Shown: in pieces, positions 1-7,385 of the stretch | How positions within the stretch are numbered: position 1 is the first letter of the stretch | How the letters are laid out: every line of letters begins with the position of its first letter | Made by a program: the position numbers and the translations under genes | Origin: Caryophanales bacterium UBA4694 | GTDB lineage: Bacteria; Bacillota_I; Bacilli_A; RFN20; CAG-288 | NCBI GenBank assembly: GCA_002404835.1 | Contig: DHKM01000016.1 | Span: forward strand, 1-24,316 | Direction: 5' to 3' | Length of the DNA stretch: 24,316 nt | The notes under the pieces: generated by a model | Database searches by the model: none | The model's input: the letters and a program-made list of their open reading frames with translations, nothing else | What the model was told of the DNA's origin: nothing

Positions 1-110
1 CTTCTTTCATCCCGTACCTCACGGTACTGGACTTGAGTTTCGCTATATAGTTATAACGACGTTCCTATTCGGGACTTTCACCCTTTAGATATATGCCATG
101 CCCGTCACAC
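1..110 (-). mobile_element. 5' end of a class C (IIC) group II intron, cut by the window edge
   Basis: Read on the minus strand, the segment begins GTGTG, the 5' splice-site consensus of group II introns. It continues with GGCATGG, then AGGGTGAAAGTCCCGAA, then a CAAG element and a stem ACCGTGAGGTACGG followed by GATGAAAGAAG. From memory, this order and wording matches domain I of the Oceanobacillus iheyensis class C intron, which starts GUGUGCCCGGCAUGG and has AGGGUGAGAGUCCCGAA. The 5' splice junction is placed between 111 and 110. The rest of domain I, the reverse transcriptase/maturase and the 3' end would lie beyond the left edge. The intron sits immediately after a terminator stem on the same strand, the known target preference of class C introns. 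Some stretches resemble rRNA superficially, but the GTGTG start and the motif order favour the intron. Confidence 0.85.
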
Positions 111-113
111 AAC

Positions 114-153
114 AAAAACGTAGCGGTCAGAATCTGTATCCGCTACGTTTTTT
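114..153. terminator. Bidirectional intrinsic terminator, target site of the group II intron
   Basis: A 13-bp perfect stem (114-126 with 140-152) encloses a 13-base loop. It has a T run on both strands. On the minus strand it ends the glycosyltransferase operon; its T tract reads TTTTTGTT and the intron starts on the next base. The T tract on the plus strand reads TTTTTTATTTT. Confidence 0.92.
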
Positions 154-194
154 ATTTTGAATTCTATCAGAATCAAACTCTTTTTTAGAAAAAC

Positions 195-614
195 TTATTT
201 GATCTTCTTACCGCATCTTTTACAGAAGGTAGCATCTTTGTCGTTCTTTTCACCGCAGTAAGGACATTTCTCATAATCATCCCAGTCTTCCTGCCTTGAA
301 TCGATTGGAGTGCTTCTGACTTCATCAACCATGCTTTGGACATTGGTATCACTATGCCCATTCGCTTTGGATTTTGAATTCAGATCCTTCGGTATGCCAC
401 CCAATTTCCGTATCTGGTTCTTGTAGATTTTGTCTATGAAGATGGAAAGAAAAAAGGAGGGAAAAAGAACGACAAACCCGACAATTCCCATAGCCGGAAT
501 TTGAATCGAAATGCCGATAAAAAGAAGAAGGAAACCGAAAAGAATAAATCCGCCAAAAACCTTGTTCGCGGTTTTCCTTTTCTTTTCGATCCGATCAATA
601 CGGTCATTGTTCAT
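195..614 (-). CDS. Small membrane protein with C-terminal zinc ribbon
   Basis: 139 residues. A basic N-terminus (residues 1-18) is followed by two close hydrophobic helices (about 20-38 and 42-60), a polar linker, and a C-terminal zinc ribbon of the form CPYC-X10-CKRC (about residues 117-133). The ribbon should bind one structural zinc in the cytoplasm, as in the zinc-ribbon_2 type tails of many small Bacillota membrane proteins. The ATG lies 11 bases inside the end of the upstream glycosyltransferase gene, so translation is probably coupled; the preceding GAAGAAAAAG is a weak ribosome binding site. It is the last gene before the operon terminator. No specific function is recognised. Its position suggests a part in, or co-expression with, surface glycan assembly. 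Confidence 0.8.
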   Translation of the reverse strand: MNNDRIDRIEKKRKTANKVFGGFILFGFLLLFIGISIQIPAMGIVGFVVLFPSFFLSIFIDKIYKNQIRKLGGIPKDLNSKSKANGHSDTNVQSMVDEVRSTPIDSRQEDWDDYEKCPYCGEKNDKDATFCKRCGKKIK

Positions 615-1575
615 TTTCTTTTTCTTCTTTTGTCTTCACGACATCGACAATAGCCATCGGTCTAGAACGACTATTGATCAAAACACTTCTCAAGTACACT
701 CCGATAATACCGACAAACAGGCAGAGAACGGAAAAGCCGAGCATGATAAAGGAAATCACCATCCAGAGAACAATAGTACCATATCCTCCTATAGCACCAG
801 CGGCAGCACAAAGATAAAGAATGAAAAGGACAAGGGAGCTTACTGAGAACAGAGCAGAAAAGAATCCACCGAACATGACCGGGAAATATAAAGGTCTCGA
901 TGTGCAAGTAGAAATAATATCAAAGGCAACCTGGAACAATCGCTTGAAACTGTATTTCGTTGTCCCGGCATCCCGTTTTGCCCGAGAAAAATCCACTTCG
1001 CAGGTCTTGAATCCGACAATACTTGCCATGGTGATGACGTTCTTGTCTTTTTCCGGCATAGCATTGATGGTGTCAATGACTCTTCTTGACATGCCTCTAT
1101 AGTTGTTGACGTTTTCCGGAATGACTTCTTTTCCCTCTAGACGATTGACAAGCCTATAGAACATTCCAGCCGTCGTTCTCTTCATGAAGCTGTCTTCTTT
1201 CCGGCAGGCTCGCTTCGGATTGACCATATCATATCCTTCCGAAAACTTCTGGCAGATATCCTTGATCAGTTCGACCGGATCCTGGAGATCGACATCCATC
1301 GTGATGACATAGTCGCCTTTTACGTAAAGCAGTGCGGTAAAAAGTGCGTTTTGCTGGCCGAAGTTCTTGCTTTCCTTTAGAATAGTCACATCTTTTCTTT
1401 CGACATAGAGGCGGTTCATGACATCCCAAGTATGATCTTTGGATCCATCATCAATTAAAATAAAATCGAACTGAAAGTCAGATATCCGACTAATGACGGG
1501 ATCGACTGCCTTGAAATAGAGAGGAAGTGCTTCCTCTTCGTTATAGCAAGGAACGACAATGGTTACTTTTTTCAT
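604..1575 (-). CDS. GT2 family polyprenyl-phosphate glycosyltransferase (GtrB/DPM1-like)
   Basis: 323 residues. The N-terminal GT-A domain starts with VVPCYNEEEALP and has the nucleotide-binding IDDGSKD and the metal-binding DVDLQDP (DxD). About residues 225-300 form two long membrane helices, the layout of GtrB, YkcC and CsbB-type enzymes. These transfer a sugar from a nucleotide sugar to undecaprenyl phosphate on the cytoplasmic face, giving a lipid-linked donor for a membrane glycosyltransferase. The gene has a good GGAGG site 9 bases before the ATG. The upstream GT39-like gene is the natural user of such a donor. The sugar cannot be told from sequence. The last 11 bases overlap the downstream zinc-ribbon gene. 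Confidence 0.9.
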   Translation of the reverse strand: MKKVTIVVPCYNEEEALPLYFKAVDPVISRISDFQFDFILIDDGSKDHTWDVMNRLYVERKDVTILKESKNFGQQNALFTALLYVKGDYVITMDVDLQDPVELIKDICQKFSEGYDMVNPKRACRKEDSFMKRTTAGMFYRLVNRLEGKEVIPENVNNYRGMSRRVIDTINAMPEKDKNVITMASIVGFKTCEVDFSRAKRDAGTTKYSFKRLFQVAFDIISTCTSRPLYFPVMFGGFFSALFSVSSLVLFILYLCAAAGAIGGYGTIVLWMVISFIMLGFSVLCLFVGIIGVYLRSVLINSRSRPMAIVDVVKTKEEKENEQ

Positions 1576-1613
1576 ACTCGTAATCCTCCATTTCTATGTC
1601 AAAGACCAAGACA

Positions 1614-3302
1614 TCAATAACTGACTGTATAAAACAAAATCGAACTTAGGAAGAAGAAGGCACCTGCGCCGAGATAGATTTTTTGATATCCACTATTGAA
1701 TCTGGTCTTCCGGTAGCTCATGGTCTGACTCGTTTTTCCGAACAAATATCCAGCCGGAAGAACAAAAGGCATGATATACCTGAAGTCCATCGAACAGCCA
1801 AACGGCATCTTATAGCAAAGATAAGCCAACATCAACATCAATCCGCCAGCCAATACAAGCATCATACTTCCGTCTTTTCCCATCCTTATGGTACGGATAT
1901 GGATCAGTGTATAAATCAAATAAATCCAAGTCATGATCCAAAGAATTTCCAAGAAGAAATAAGAAGCAAAGGCAAAAGCACTGGAAAGATAATATGGAGA
2001 GAAGCTGTATTCGCCAAAGATAGAGGACTTCAGAGCAAATGTCTGGATGCTGTAATATTCCCAGGATGACGCAAAACCGAACTCCGAAAGGAAATCGGCA
2101 GGATAGAACGGAAGGAGGAAACGAACAACATAGTTCAGAATCGTATTCTCATATAGGATTCCTGAATTATTGGAATCATAATAATCAAGATCATATGGCT
2201 TATGACTGATAACCCAGCTTCTTGGTCCGTTATAGAGAGCGGAATTAAGATTATTGAAAACAAAATTGTATGGAAATCCAAGAACGACATGGCTGTAAAC
2301 CTGATACCAAAGTCCAATCGGAGCACAGATAAGTAGGAAAAAGAAATATTGTGTAATGAGCTGACCGAAAGGCACAGAATCCTTCTTTCCAGCTATGGAC
2401 TTTATCATCTGGATAGCAAATCCGATTGCCATGCCAAGGCAGATGGAAGCCGCCGACATCTTTGCAGCCATAGCCAGTCCGACAAACAGTCCGCAGGGAA
2501 GGATATCTCTATACTTGTGACCTTCCAAATACCAACGGAAGAAATAATAAAGGGCCATCATCTGGAAAATCATAGAGAGATTATCGTTGTTCAGTTCACC
2601 GGATTCAACAATAAGATTCGGATAAAAGCAGACAAAGAAGCAAGCAAGCAGCTTGTATTTGGAATTCAAATCCGTTAGTTTGATTGTCTTAACCAAAAAC
2701 AAAGTCGAAATCGATGTATAGACAACGGATAAAATCTGACATGACTTATATAAGGTTGCTTCATCTTGTATTAGCGATACATTCCAGCATAACTTCTCGA
2801 ATAATCTCATGAAGTTTCCTTGAATAAACGCATTAAATGGTGGATGGTAGAACTGATATGCCGTATCTGGTGTATTATGATGATTAGGAAGGGCTTCATT
2901 TTCATAGAAAGAATAGGCATAGCCTTCATGCCCATACATTTCTTTCCCGGTCCATACATCGTGTTGTCGGATTCCGCCATCTGTATAAAGCATATACATC
3001 AAATGGAGAAGAAAAGCCTCCCATAAAAAGAAGAGAAGGTAGTCATCCAAGGTCTTCTTTTTCCGATGATAGAAGACAAATCCAGCCAAAGAGAACCCCA
3101 TCAGAGCAAGCATGATGATTTTCACAAACCAACCGCCTGACAGAAGATTCGCATAGGGTTTTATCAGAATATAGGCAAAGAATGTTATCAGGAAAACAAG
3201 GATAACAAAAACAGTCTGTTCCCAAAAGGACAGAAACCGTCTGTTTTTCTTTTCGCCTTCCTCTTCCTGGAAAACGGCAACTTTATCCAGGACGGAATTC
3301 AT
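1614..3302 (-). CDS. Polytopic membrane glycosyltransferase, GT39/PMT-like
   Basis: 562 residues with a cytoplasmic N-terminus and roughly ten or more hydrophobic helices. The first outer loop (about residues 105-150) has the acidic RQHDVW region, and it is followed by YQFYHPPF, the HPP motif typical of GT39/PMT and ArnT-like GT-C enzymes. Such enzymes take a sugar from polyprenyl phosphate on the outer face and transfer it to a protein, lipid or polymer. The start codon overlaps the stop of the upstream flavoprotein gene (ATGA), and an AAGGAG site lies 8 bases upstream. The downstream GT2 gene probably makes its donor. The acceptor is unknown. Family membership is based on topology and the loop motifs, not on an alignment. 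Confidence 0.8.
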   Translation of the reverse strand: MNSVLDKVAVFQEEEGEKKNRRFLSFWEQTVFVILVFLITFFAYILIKPYANLLSGGWFVKIIMLALMGFSLAGFVFYHRKKKTLDDYLLFFLWEAFLLHLMYMLYTDGGIRQHDVWTGKEMYGHEGYAYSFYENEALPNHHNTPDTAYQFYHPPFNAFIQGNFMRLFEKLCWNVSLIQDEATLYKSCQILSVVYTSISTLFLVKTIKLTDLNSKYKLLACFFVCFYPNLIVESGELNNDNLSMIFQMMALYYFFRWYLEGHKYRDILPCGLFVGLAMAAKMSAASICLGMAIGFAIQMIKSIAGKKDSVPFGQLITQYFFFLLICAPIGLWYQVYSHVVLGFPYNFVFNNLNSALYNGPRSWVISHKPYDLDYYDSNNSGILYENTILNYVVRFLLPFYPADFLSEFGFASSWEYYSIQTFALKSSIFGEYSFSPYYLSSAFAFASYFFLEILWIMTWIYLIYTLIHIRTIRMGKDGSMMLVLAGGLMLMLAYLCYKMPFGCSMDFRYIMPFVLPAGYLFGKTSQTMSYRKTRFNSGYQKIYLGAGAFFFLSSILFYTVSY

Positions 3303-4867
3303 TCTTTTTCTCCTTCTTTTTTCTCTTCATGATATTCTTTTTCGGCATTGACATTCCAAAGATCTTTATGATCTTTCTTACCTTCCAAAAGTTCATCGAC
3401 CGCAACCATAGCCGTAAGCATAGAATGATCCATGTTGTTGTATCGATGCTGTCCGTTTCTTCCGATACAATAGAGATTGTCGATGGAATCCAAATAGCTT
3501 CGGACTTTATCGAAGTGATCGTAGCTTCCGAAATAAGCCGGATATGCCTTCTTCACTTTCAGTCTGCAGGAATCCAAAACATCGTTCTTGCTTTCGATGA
3601 TGCCCATGGAAACAAGTTCATCGATGGCAAAATCGATGAAATCCTTATCAGACTTATTCCACATCTCATCTCCCTCGGAGCAAAAATATTCCAGACCCAT
3701 CCAGACTTTATGAAGCGGATCTTTGACCATATATGGTGACCAATTGTTGAAAATCTGGATTCTTCCCATCTTTACGCTTCTTTCCTGCACATAGATCCAG
3801 TTATCAGGAACAATGTTATTCAGCGTCTTGATTTTGGTCTTATTCTTGATCTTGAGTTCATCCAAAAGAAGACCGACCGTGATGAAATCACGATATGGAA
3901 GTGTCGTTGCGATCTCATAGACATCCTGTGGAACATTCTCTTTTCCAAAGGACGTGAACAGATCTTTGATCGGCATAGACGAAAAAACAGCATCGCATTC
4001 AAAGCGTTCACCGGTCTTTGTAACCAATGCTTTGATCTGATTGTGATCCATTTCGATCTTGTCGACTTCTTCTCCGTAGAGAATCCTTCCACCCATTCTC
4101 TTCACTTCCTCTGCCATTTTTGTGTAGAGCTGACCTGGTCCGAATTTCGGATATTCGAATTGATTGATCAAAGAAGTTTCGACTTTGTTTGTGTTTTTCT
4201 TGAAAGGTTTGGTGATTGCGTTCAGAAGTGTTTTTCCCAGAGAGAGTCCTTTGACTCTCTGAGCACCCCAGTCAGCGCTGAGCTGACTTGGATGGACTCC
4301 CCAAAGCTTTGTCGTATAGTCTTCAAAGAAAAGCTGGTAAAGCGGTTTTCCGAAACGATTGATATAAAAGTCTTCAAGAGACTTCTCTTCTCTTTTATGG
4401 ACACATGATCCTAGATAACCAAAGCCCGATTTCATGGTACGAACAAAACCCATATTGATAAAGGTTCTCGGTTTCAATGAAATAGGATAGTCGAAGAATT
4501 TCTTCAGGAAATAGATTCGGCTTACACGGTTCCTAAGAAGCATGACTTCGTCTTCTTTTTCCGGATCCGGTCCGCCTTCCTTGTATTTTTTGTCATTCTG
4601 AAGGATCTTATCATCAAAAGCCGGTGATCCCTGAATCGGCATCAGCTCTTCCCAAAGTTTGTTCACTCTTTCGTTTTTCGTAAAAAAACGATGTCCGCCG
4701 ACATCCATATGGTTTCCATGATACTCATAGGTTCTGGAAATACCGCCGACAAACTGTTCCGTCTCCAAAACAATCGGTTTGATATCCGATTTCTTCAAAA
4801 TTTCATATGCGGCAGTAAGACCAGCAGGGCCTGCTCCGATAATCAAGACTTTGCTATTATTGTCCAT
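3299..4867 (-). CDS. FAD-dependent oxidoreductase, UDP-galactopyranose-mutase/protoporphyrinogen-oxidase-like (COG1232)
   Basis: About 522 residues. The N-terminus has a Rossmann dinucleotide-binding motif, VLIIGAGPAGLTAAYE, then the acidic strand end VLETE and VGGISRT. MDVGGHRFFTK and the C-terminal GRNGQHRYNNMDHSM are typical of the UDP-galactopyranose-mutase-like and NAD(P)-binding amine-oxidase-like families. The reaction is unknown; a sugar-nucleotide ring contraction or an oxidation fits the neighbouring glycosyltransferases. An upstream in-frame ATG at 4894 would add nine residues, but it lies at or before the predicted transcription start. The ATG at 4867 follows an AAAGAGAG site and begins MDNNSKVLIIGAG, so it was chosen. 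It is the first gene of the four-gene operon. Confidence 0.85.
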   Translation of the reverse strand: MDNNSKVLIIGAGPAGLTAAYEILKKSDIKPIVLETEQFVGGISRTYEYHGNHMDVGGHRFFTKNERVNKLWEELMPIQGSPAFDDKILQNDKKYKEGGPDPEKEDEVMLLRNRVSRIYFLKKFFDYPISLKPRTFINMGFVRTMKSGFGYLGSCVHKREEKSLEDFYINRFGKPLYQLFFEDYTTKLWGVHPSQLSADWGAQRVKGLSLGKTLLNAITKPFKKNTNKVETSLINQFEYPKFGPGQLYTKMAEEVKRMGGRILYGEEVDKIEMDHNQIKALVTKTGERFECDAVFSSMPIKDLFTSFGKENVPQDVYEIATTLPYRDFITVGLLLDELKIKNKTKIKTLNNIVPDNWIYVQERSVKMGRIQIFNNWSPYMVKDPLHKVWMGLEYFCSEGDEMWNKSDKDFIDFAIDELVSMGIIESKNDVLDSCRLKVKKAYPAYFGSYDHFDKVRSYLDSIDNLYCIGRNGQHRYNNMDHSMLTAMVAVDELLEGKKDHKDLWNVNAEKEYHEEKKEGEKE

Positions 4868-4895
4868 AATCGTTCTCTCTTTAACAACTTGCAAT

Positions 4896-4925
4896 AGTAT
4901 ACCATAGCCATCAAATGAACGACAA
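4896..4925 (-). promoter_or_regulatory. Promoter of the surface-glycan operon
   Basis: On the minus strand, TTGTCG (4925-4920) and TATACT (4901-4896) are separated by 18 bp. Transcription would start near 4889, about 22 bases before the ATG at 4867. It lies between the pyrG terminator and the operon, so the operon is transcribed separately from pyrG. Confidence 0.65.
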
Positions 4926-4941
4926 AAACGATTAAGGAAAC

Positions 4942-4976
4942 AAAAAAACTAGCATGCATCTTAAGACACATGCTAG
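4942..4976 (-). terminator. Intrinsic terminator of the CBS-pyrG operon
   Basis: CTAGCATG at 4949-4956 pairs with CATGCTAG at 4969-4976. On the minus strand the stem is followed by seven T. It lies 11 bases after the pyrG stop. Confidence 0.92.
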
Positions 4977-4986
4977 CAAATATTTC

Positions 4987-6597
4987 CTACTTATGCGACT
5001 TACGATATTCGATTGCAGCTTCGACAAGTCCCTTGAAAAGCGGATGCGGACGATCCGGTCTGGACTTGAATTCCGGATGAGCCTGAGTTGCCACAAAGAA
5101 CGGATGAGACGGAATTTCGATCATCTCGACGATATGTCCGTCCGGTGAGAAACCAACCGGATACATTCCATGGTCTTCCAGTTCCTTACGATAATCGTTG
5201 TTGACCTCATAACGATGACGATGGCGTTCGGCGATATTCTTGGTTCCGTAAAGTTTATAAGGCTTTGAATTCTCTTCCAGGACGCACGGATAGGAACCTA
5301 GTCTCATCGTTCCTCCAAGATCTTTGACCTGATGCTGCTCTGGCATCAGATAAATGACCTGATGCATAGAATTGGCATCGAATTCCGAAGAGTTGGCATC
5401 CCTATATCCAAGAACGTCTCTGGCAAATTCGATGATGGCAGTCTGCATACCCAGACAGAGTCCCAAGAAAGGAACGTTGTTCTCTCTTGCATACTTGATA
5501 GCAGAAAGCATTCCTGGGATTCCACGGCTTCCGAATCCTCCCGGAACTAGGACACCATCCATATTTCCGAGAACGTCCTTTGCTGTTTCGTCCGTAACTT
5601 CCTCAGCTTCGATCCAATGGATTCTAACCTTCTTGTGATAAAACCATCCTGCCGCCTTCAGTGCTTCATTGACTGAGATATAGGCATCATGAAGAGCCAT
5701 ATATTTTCCTACCATGGCGATATCGACAACTTCCTTGGAAGTCTTGATGTTATGGACCATTTCCTTCCAGACTTCAAGATTTGGCTCGGGAATCGGAAGA
5801 TGAAGTGTTTCACCGACAGCTTGGGCAAAGCCTTCCTGATCCAAGACAAGAGGAAGCTCATAGACAGTTTCGACATCCATATTCTCGAGAACATGAGTCG
5901 GTTTGACGTTGCAGAAAAGGGAAATTTTATCGATGAGGTTGCTCTCAAGGTGTTTTTCGGTTCTGCAGACGATGATATCCGGCTGAAGTCCCATAGACTG
6001 CAAAGTCTTGACGGCCATCTGAGTCGGTTTGGTCTTCAGCTCATCACTGGCTTTAAGATACGGTATCAAAGAGACCATGACGATACAGACGTTCTCCTGC
6101 CCTACTTCGTGCTCGAACTGACGAATGGATTCAAAGAAAGGCTGGGATTCAATGTCACCGATTGTACCACCGATTTCAATAATGGTAATGCTTGTCTCAT
6201 CCTTCTTGAAGGAACGATGGAAACGGGATTTGATTTCGTTTGTGACATGAGGAATGACCTGAACGGTTCCTCCGCCGTAATCACCATGTCTTTCTTTTGC
6301 CAGAACGGTCTCATAGACTTTTCCGGTCGTGACATTGCTGTGCTTATCCAAAGATTCATCGATGAATCTTTCATAATGACCTAAATCTAGATCAGTTTCA
6401 GTCCCATCATCGGTAACAAAAACCTCTCCATGCTGAGTCGGAGACATGGTTCCGGGATCCACGTTCAGATAAGGATCGAACTTCTGCATCGTAACATGAT
6501 AGCCACGTGCCTTAAGAAGTCGTCCAAGACTTGCTGCCGTGATTCCTTTTCCCAATCCGGAAATAACACCACCCGTCACAAAAATATACTTTTCCAT
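4987..6597 (-). CDS. pyrG: CTP synthase
   Basis: 536 residues, the usual length. CTP synthase makes CTP from UTP, ATP and glutamine in the cytoplasm. The N-terminal synthetase domain opens with KYIFVTGGVISGLGKG (P-loop) and has the conserved MQKFDPYLNVDPGTM and EIGGTIGDIES stretches. The C-terminal class I glutamine amidotransferase domain has the GGFGSRG oxyanion region, the nucleophile Cys in FLGLCLGMQ (near residue 380) and the His-Glu pair in QAHPEF (near residue 510). A GAGGT site lies 9 bases upstream of the ATG. It follows the CBS gene by 11 bases and ends in TAG just before a terminator. No leader attenuator of the kind known upstream of Bacillus pyrG is seen in the short gap; any control probably acts on the promoter before the CBS gene. 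Confidence 0.98.
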   Translation of the reverse strand: MEKYIFVTGGVISGLGKGITAASLGRLLKARGYHVTMQKFDPYLNVDPGTMSPTQHGEVFVTDDGTETDLDLGHYERFIDESLDKHSNVTTGKVYETVLAKERHGDYGGGTVQVIPHVTNEIKSRFHRSFKKDETSITIIEIGGTIGDIESQPFFESIRQFEHEVGQENVCIVMVSLIPYLKASDELKTKPTQMAVKTLQSMGLQPDIIVCRTEKHLESNLIDKISLFCNVKPTHVLENMDVETVYELPLVLDQEGFAQAVGETLHLPIPEPNLEVWKEMVHNIKTSKEVVDIAMVGKYMALHDAYISVNEALKAAGWFYHKKVRIHWIEAEEVTDETAKDVLGNMDGVLVPGGFGSRGIPGMLSAIKYARENNVPFLGLCLGMQTAIIEFARDVLGYRDANSSEFDANSMHQVIYLMPEQHQVKDLGGTMRLGSYPCVLEENSKPYKLYGTKNIAERHRHRYEVNNDYRKELEDHGMYPVGFSPDGHIVEMIEIPSHPFFVATQAHPEFKSRPDRPHPLFKGLVEAAIEYRKSHK

Positions 6598-6608
6598 TGA
6601 TAGATACC

Positions 6609-7031
6609 TCAGGCATCGCTTTCTTCATCTTTTCGTGCTAATTTTCTGAAATGCTCCAAAATAGCTCTGCGGGTGATGATCCCGATGAAAATTCCATGAT
6701 CATCCGTGACGGGAACGAAGTTCTGATTTATCGCAATATCAAAAAGATCATTGATATCCGCGTCATAGCGAATCGCATCGACTTTTCTTTCATGTGAAAC
6801 CACCATGATATTGGTTGTCTCTGCAGCATGATAGTTCATATTGTCGTGATTCTTGATGAAGCGAAAAAGGTCTCCTTCGCTGACCGTATTCAAATATTTT
6901 CCTTCAGAAGAAAGAATCGGTACAGCAGTCAAATTGTGATGAATCATCTTTTCCGTTACCTGTCGGATAGTATCGTCAGCATTGACGTATGCTACCTGAC
7001 TCTTCGGAATCAAGAAAAAAAGAATATTCAT
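6609..7031 (-). CDS. CBS-pair protein, DarB/CbpB (YkuL)-like
   Basis: 140 residues made only of two CBS motifs forming a Bateman module. The first runs about residues 12-65 (NLTAVPIL, VSEGDLF) and the second about 75-132 (FVPVTDDHGIFIGIITRR). The end of the second motif aligns well, from memory, with Bacillus subtilis DarB (FVCVENDEQVFEGIFTRR), a c-di-AMP receptor that acts on Rel and pyruvate carboxylase. A nucleotide-sensing role is therefore likely, but the ligand is an inference. The N-terminus MNILFFL.PKS is, as I recall, common in clostridial homologues, which supports this start even though no ribosome binding site precedes it. It is the first gene of an operon with pyrG, 11 bases away, which would link a nucleotide sensor to CTP synthesis. 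Confidence 0.85.
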   Translation of the reverse strand: MNILFFLIPKSQVAYVNADDTIRQVTEKMIHHNLTAVPILSSEGKYLNTVSEGDLFRFIKNHDNMNYHAAETTNIMVVSHERKVDAIRYDADINDLFDIAINQNFVPVTDDHGIFIGIITRRAILEHFRKLARKDEESDA

Positions 7032-7041
7032 ACGGGATAAT

Positions 7042-7071
7042 ATTGTAGCGCATTTTTCCGGTTCATTTAAA
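7042..7071 (-). promoter_or_regulatory. Probable promoter of the CBS-pyrG operon (leaderless)
   Basis: On the minus strand, TACAAT (7047-7042) lies only 10 bases before the ATG, and TTTAAA lies 18 bp upstream of it as a weak -35. The transcript would begin within a few bases of the start codon, and no ribosome binding site is present. The -35 is poor. Confidence 0.5.
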
Positions 7072-7352
7072 GTGCCGATTAAAGCTTTTTAAAAAAACTA
7101 CAGCCCCAACAGGGATTGTTTCTTTATGGTTCTTTGCTTGAATTCTTTTCTTTTTGAAATAGAAACAGAAATCACATCCAAAATGAATATTCCAAAAAAG
7201 TGATTTTAAAATTCTTTACATCTGTTTAATATTCAGCTTTAAACGGAACCGGTATTCTTTTTACCATCAATCATCAGGGCATCTTATCATCGCTTTCTTT
7301 TTCTCTTTTTGATTCCTTTTTTACTTTTCAGGAAAGAAATCGCAAGATAGTG
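7072..7352. other. Divergent intergenic region between the CBS gene and metG
   Basis: AT-rich, with no open frame of note. I looked for a T-box leader before metG (the GGGTGGNACCGCG antiterminator box) and for a SAM riboswitch, and found neither. A loose AATCAC...GTGATT inverted repeat near 7170-7205 is too weak to call. Apart from the two promoters at its ends I see nothing specific. Confidence 0.5.
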
Positions 7353-7376
7353 TATAATAAATTGCTTATTCAGGAG
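7353..7376 (+). promoter_or_regulatory. metG -10 element and ribosome binding site
   Basis: A perfect TATAAT (7353-7358) lies 27 bases before the ATG, and AGGAG (7372-7376) lies 9 bases before it. No good -35 is visible. The -10 box lies inside the longest open frame, which begins with GTG at 7350, so that upstream start is excluded. Confidence 0.65.
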
Positions 7377-7385
7377 ATTTTTTAT

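Noticed and set aside
1..110. Resemblance to 23S rRNA on the minus strand
   Set aside because: ACCGTGAGG looks rRNA-like, but the GTGTG start behind a terminator and the order of GGCATGG, GGGTGAAAGTCCCGAA and the CAAG element match a class C group II intron.
4868..4894. Upstream ATG of the flavoprotein gene
   Set aside because: It lies at or before the predicted transcription start; the ATG at 4867 begins directly before the Rossmann motif.
7165..7210. AATCAC...GTGATT inverted repeat between the CBS gene and metG
   Set aside because: Arms of only six bases in AT-rich DNA with a long spacer; expected by chance.
7032..7385. T-box or SAM riboswitch before metG
   Set aside because: No GGGTGGNACCGCG box, specifier hairpin or terminator-antiterminator pair on the plus strand; the TATAAT lies only 27 bases before the ATG, leaving no room for a leader.
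7350..7385. Upstream GTG start for metG
   Set aside because: It overlaps the TATAAT box, has no ribosome binding site, and adds residues before the conserved N-terminus.
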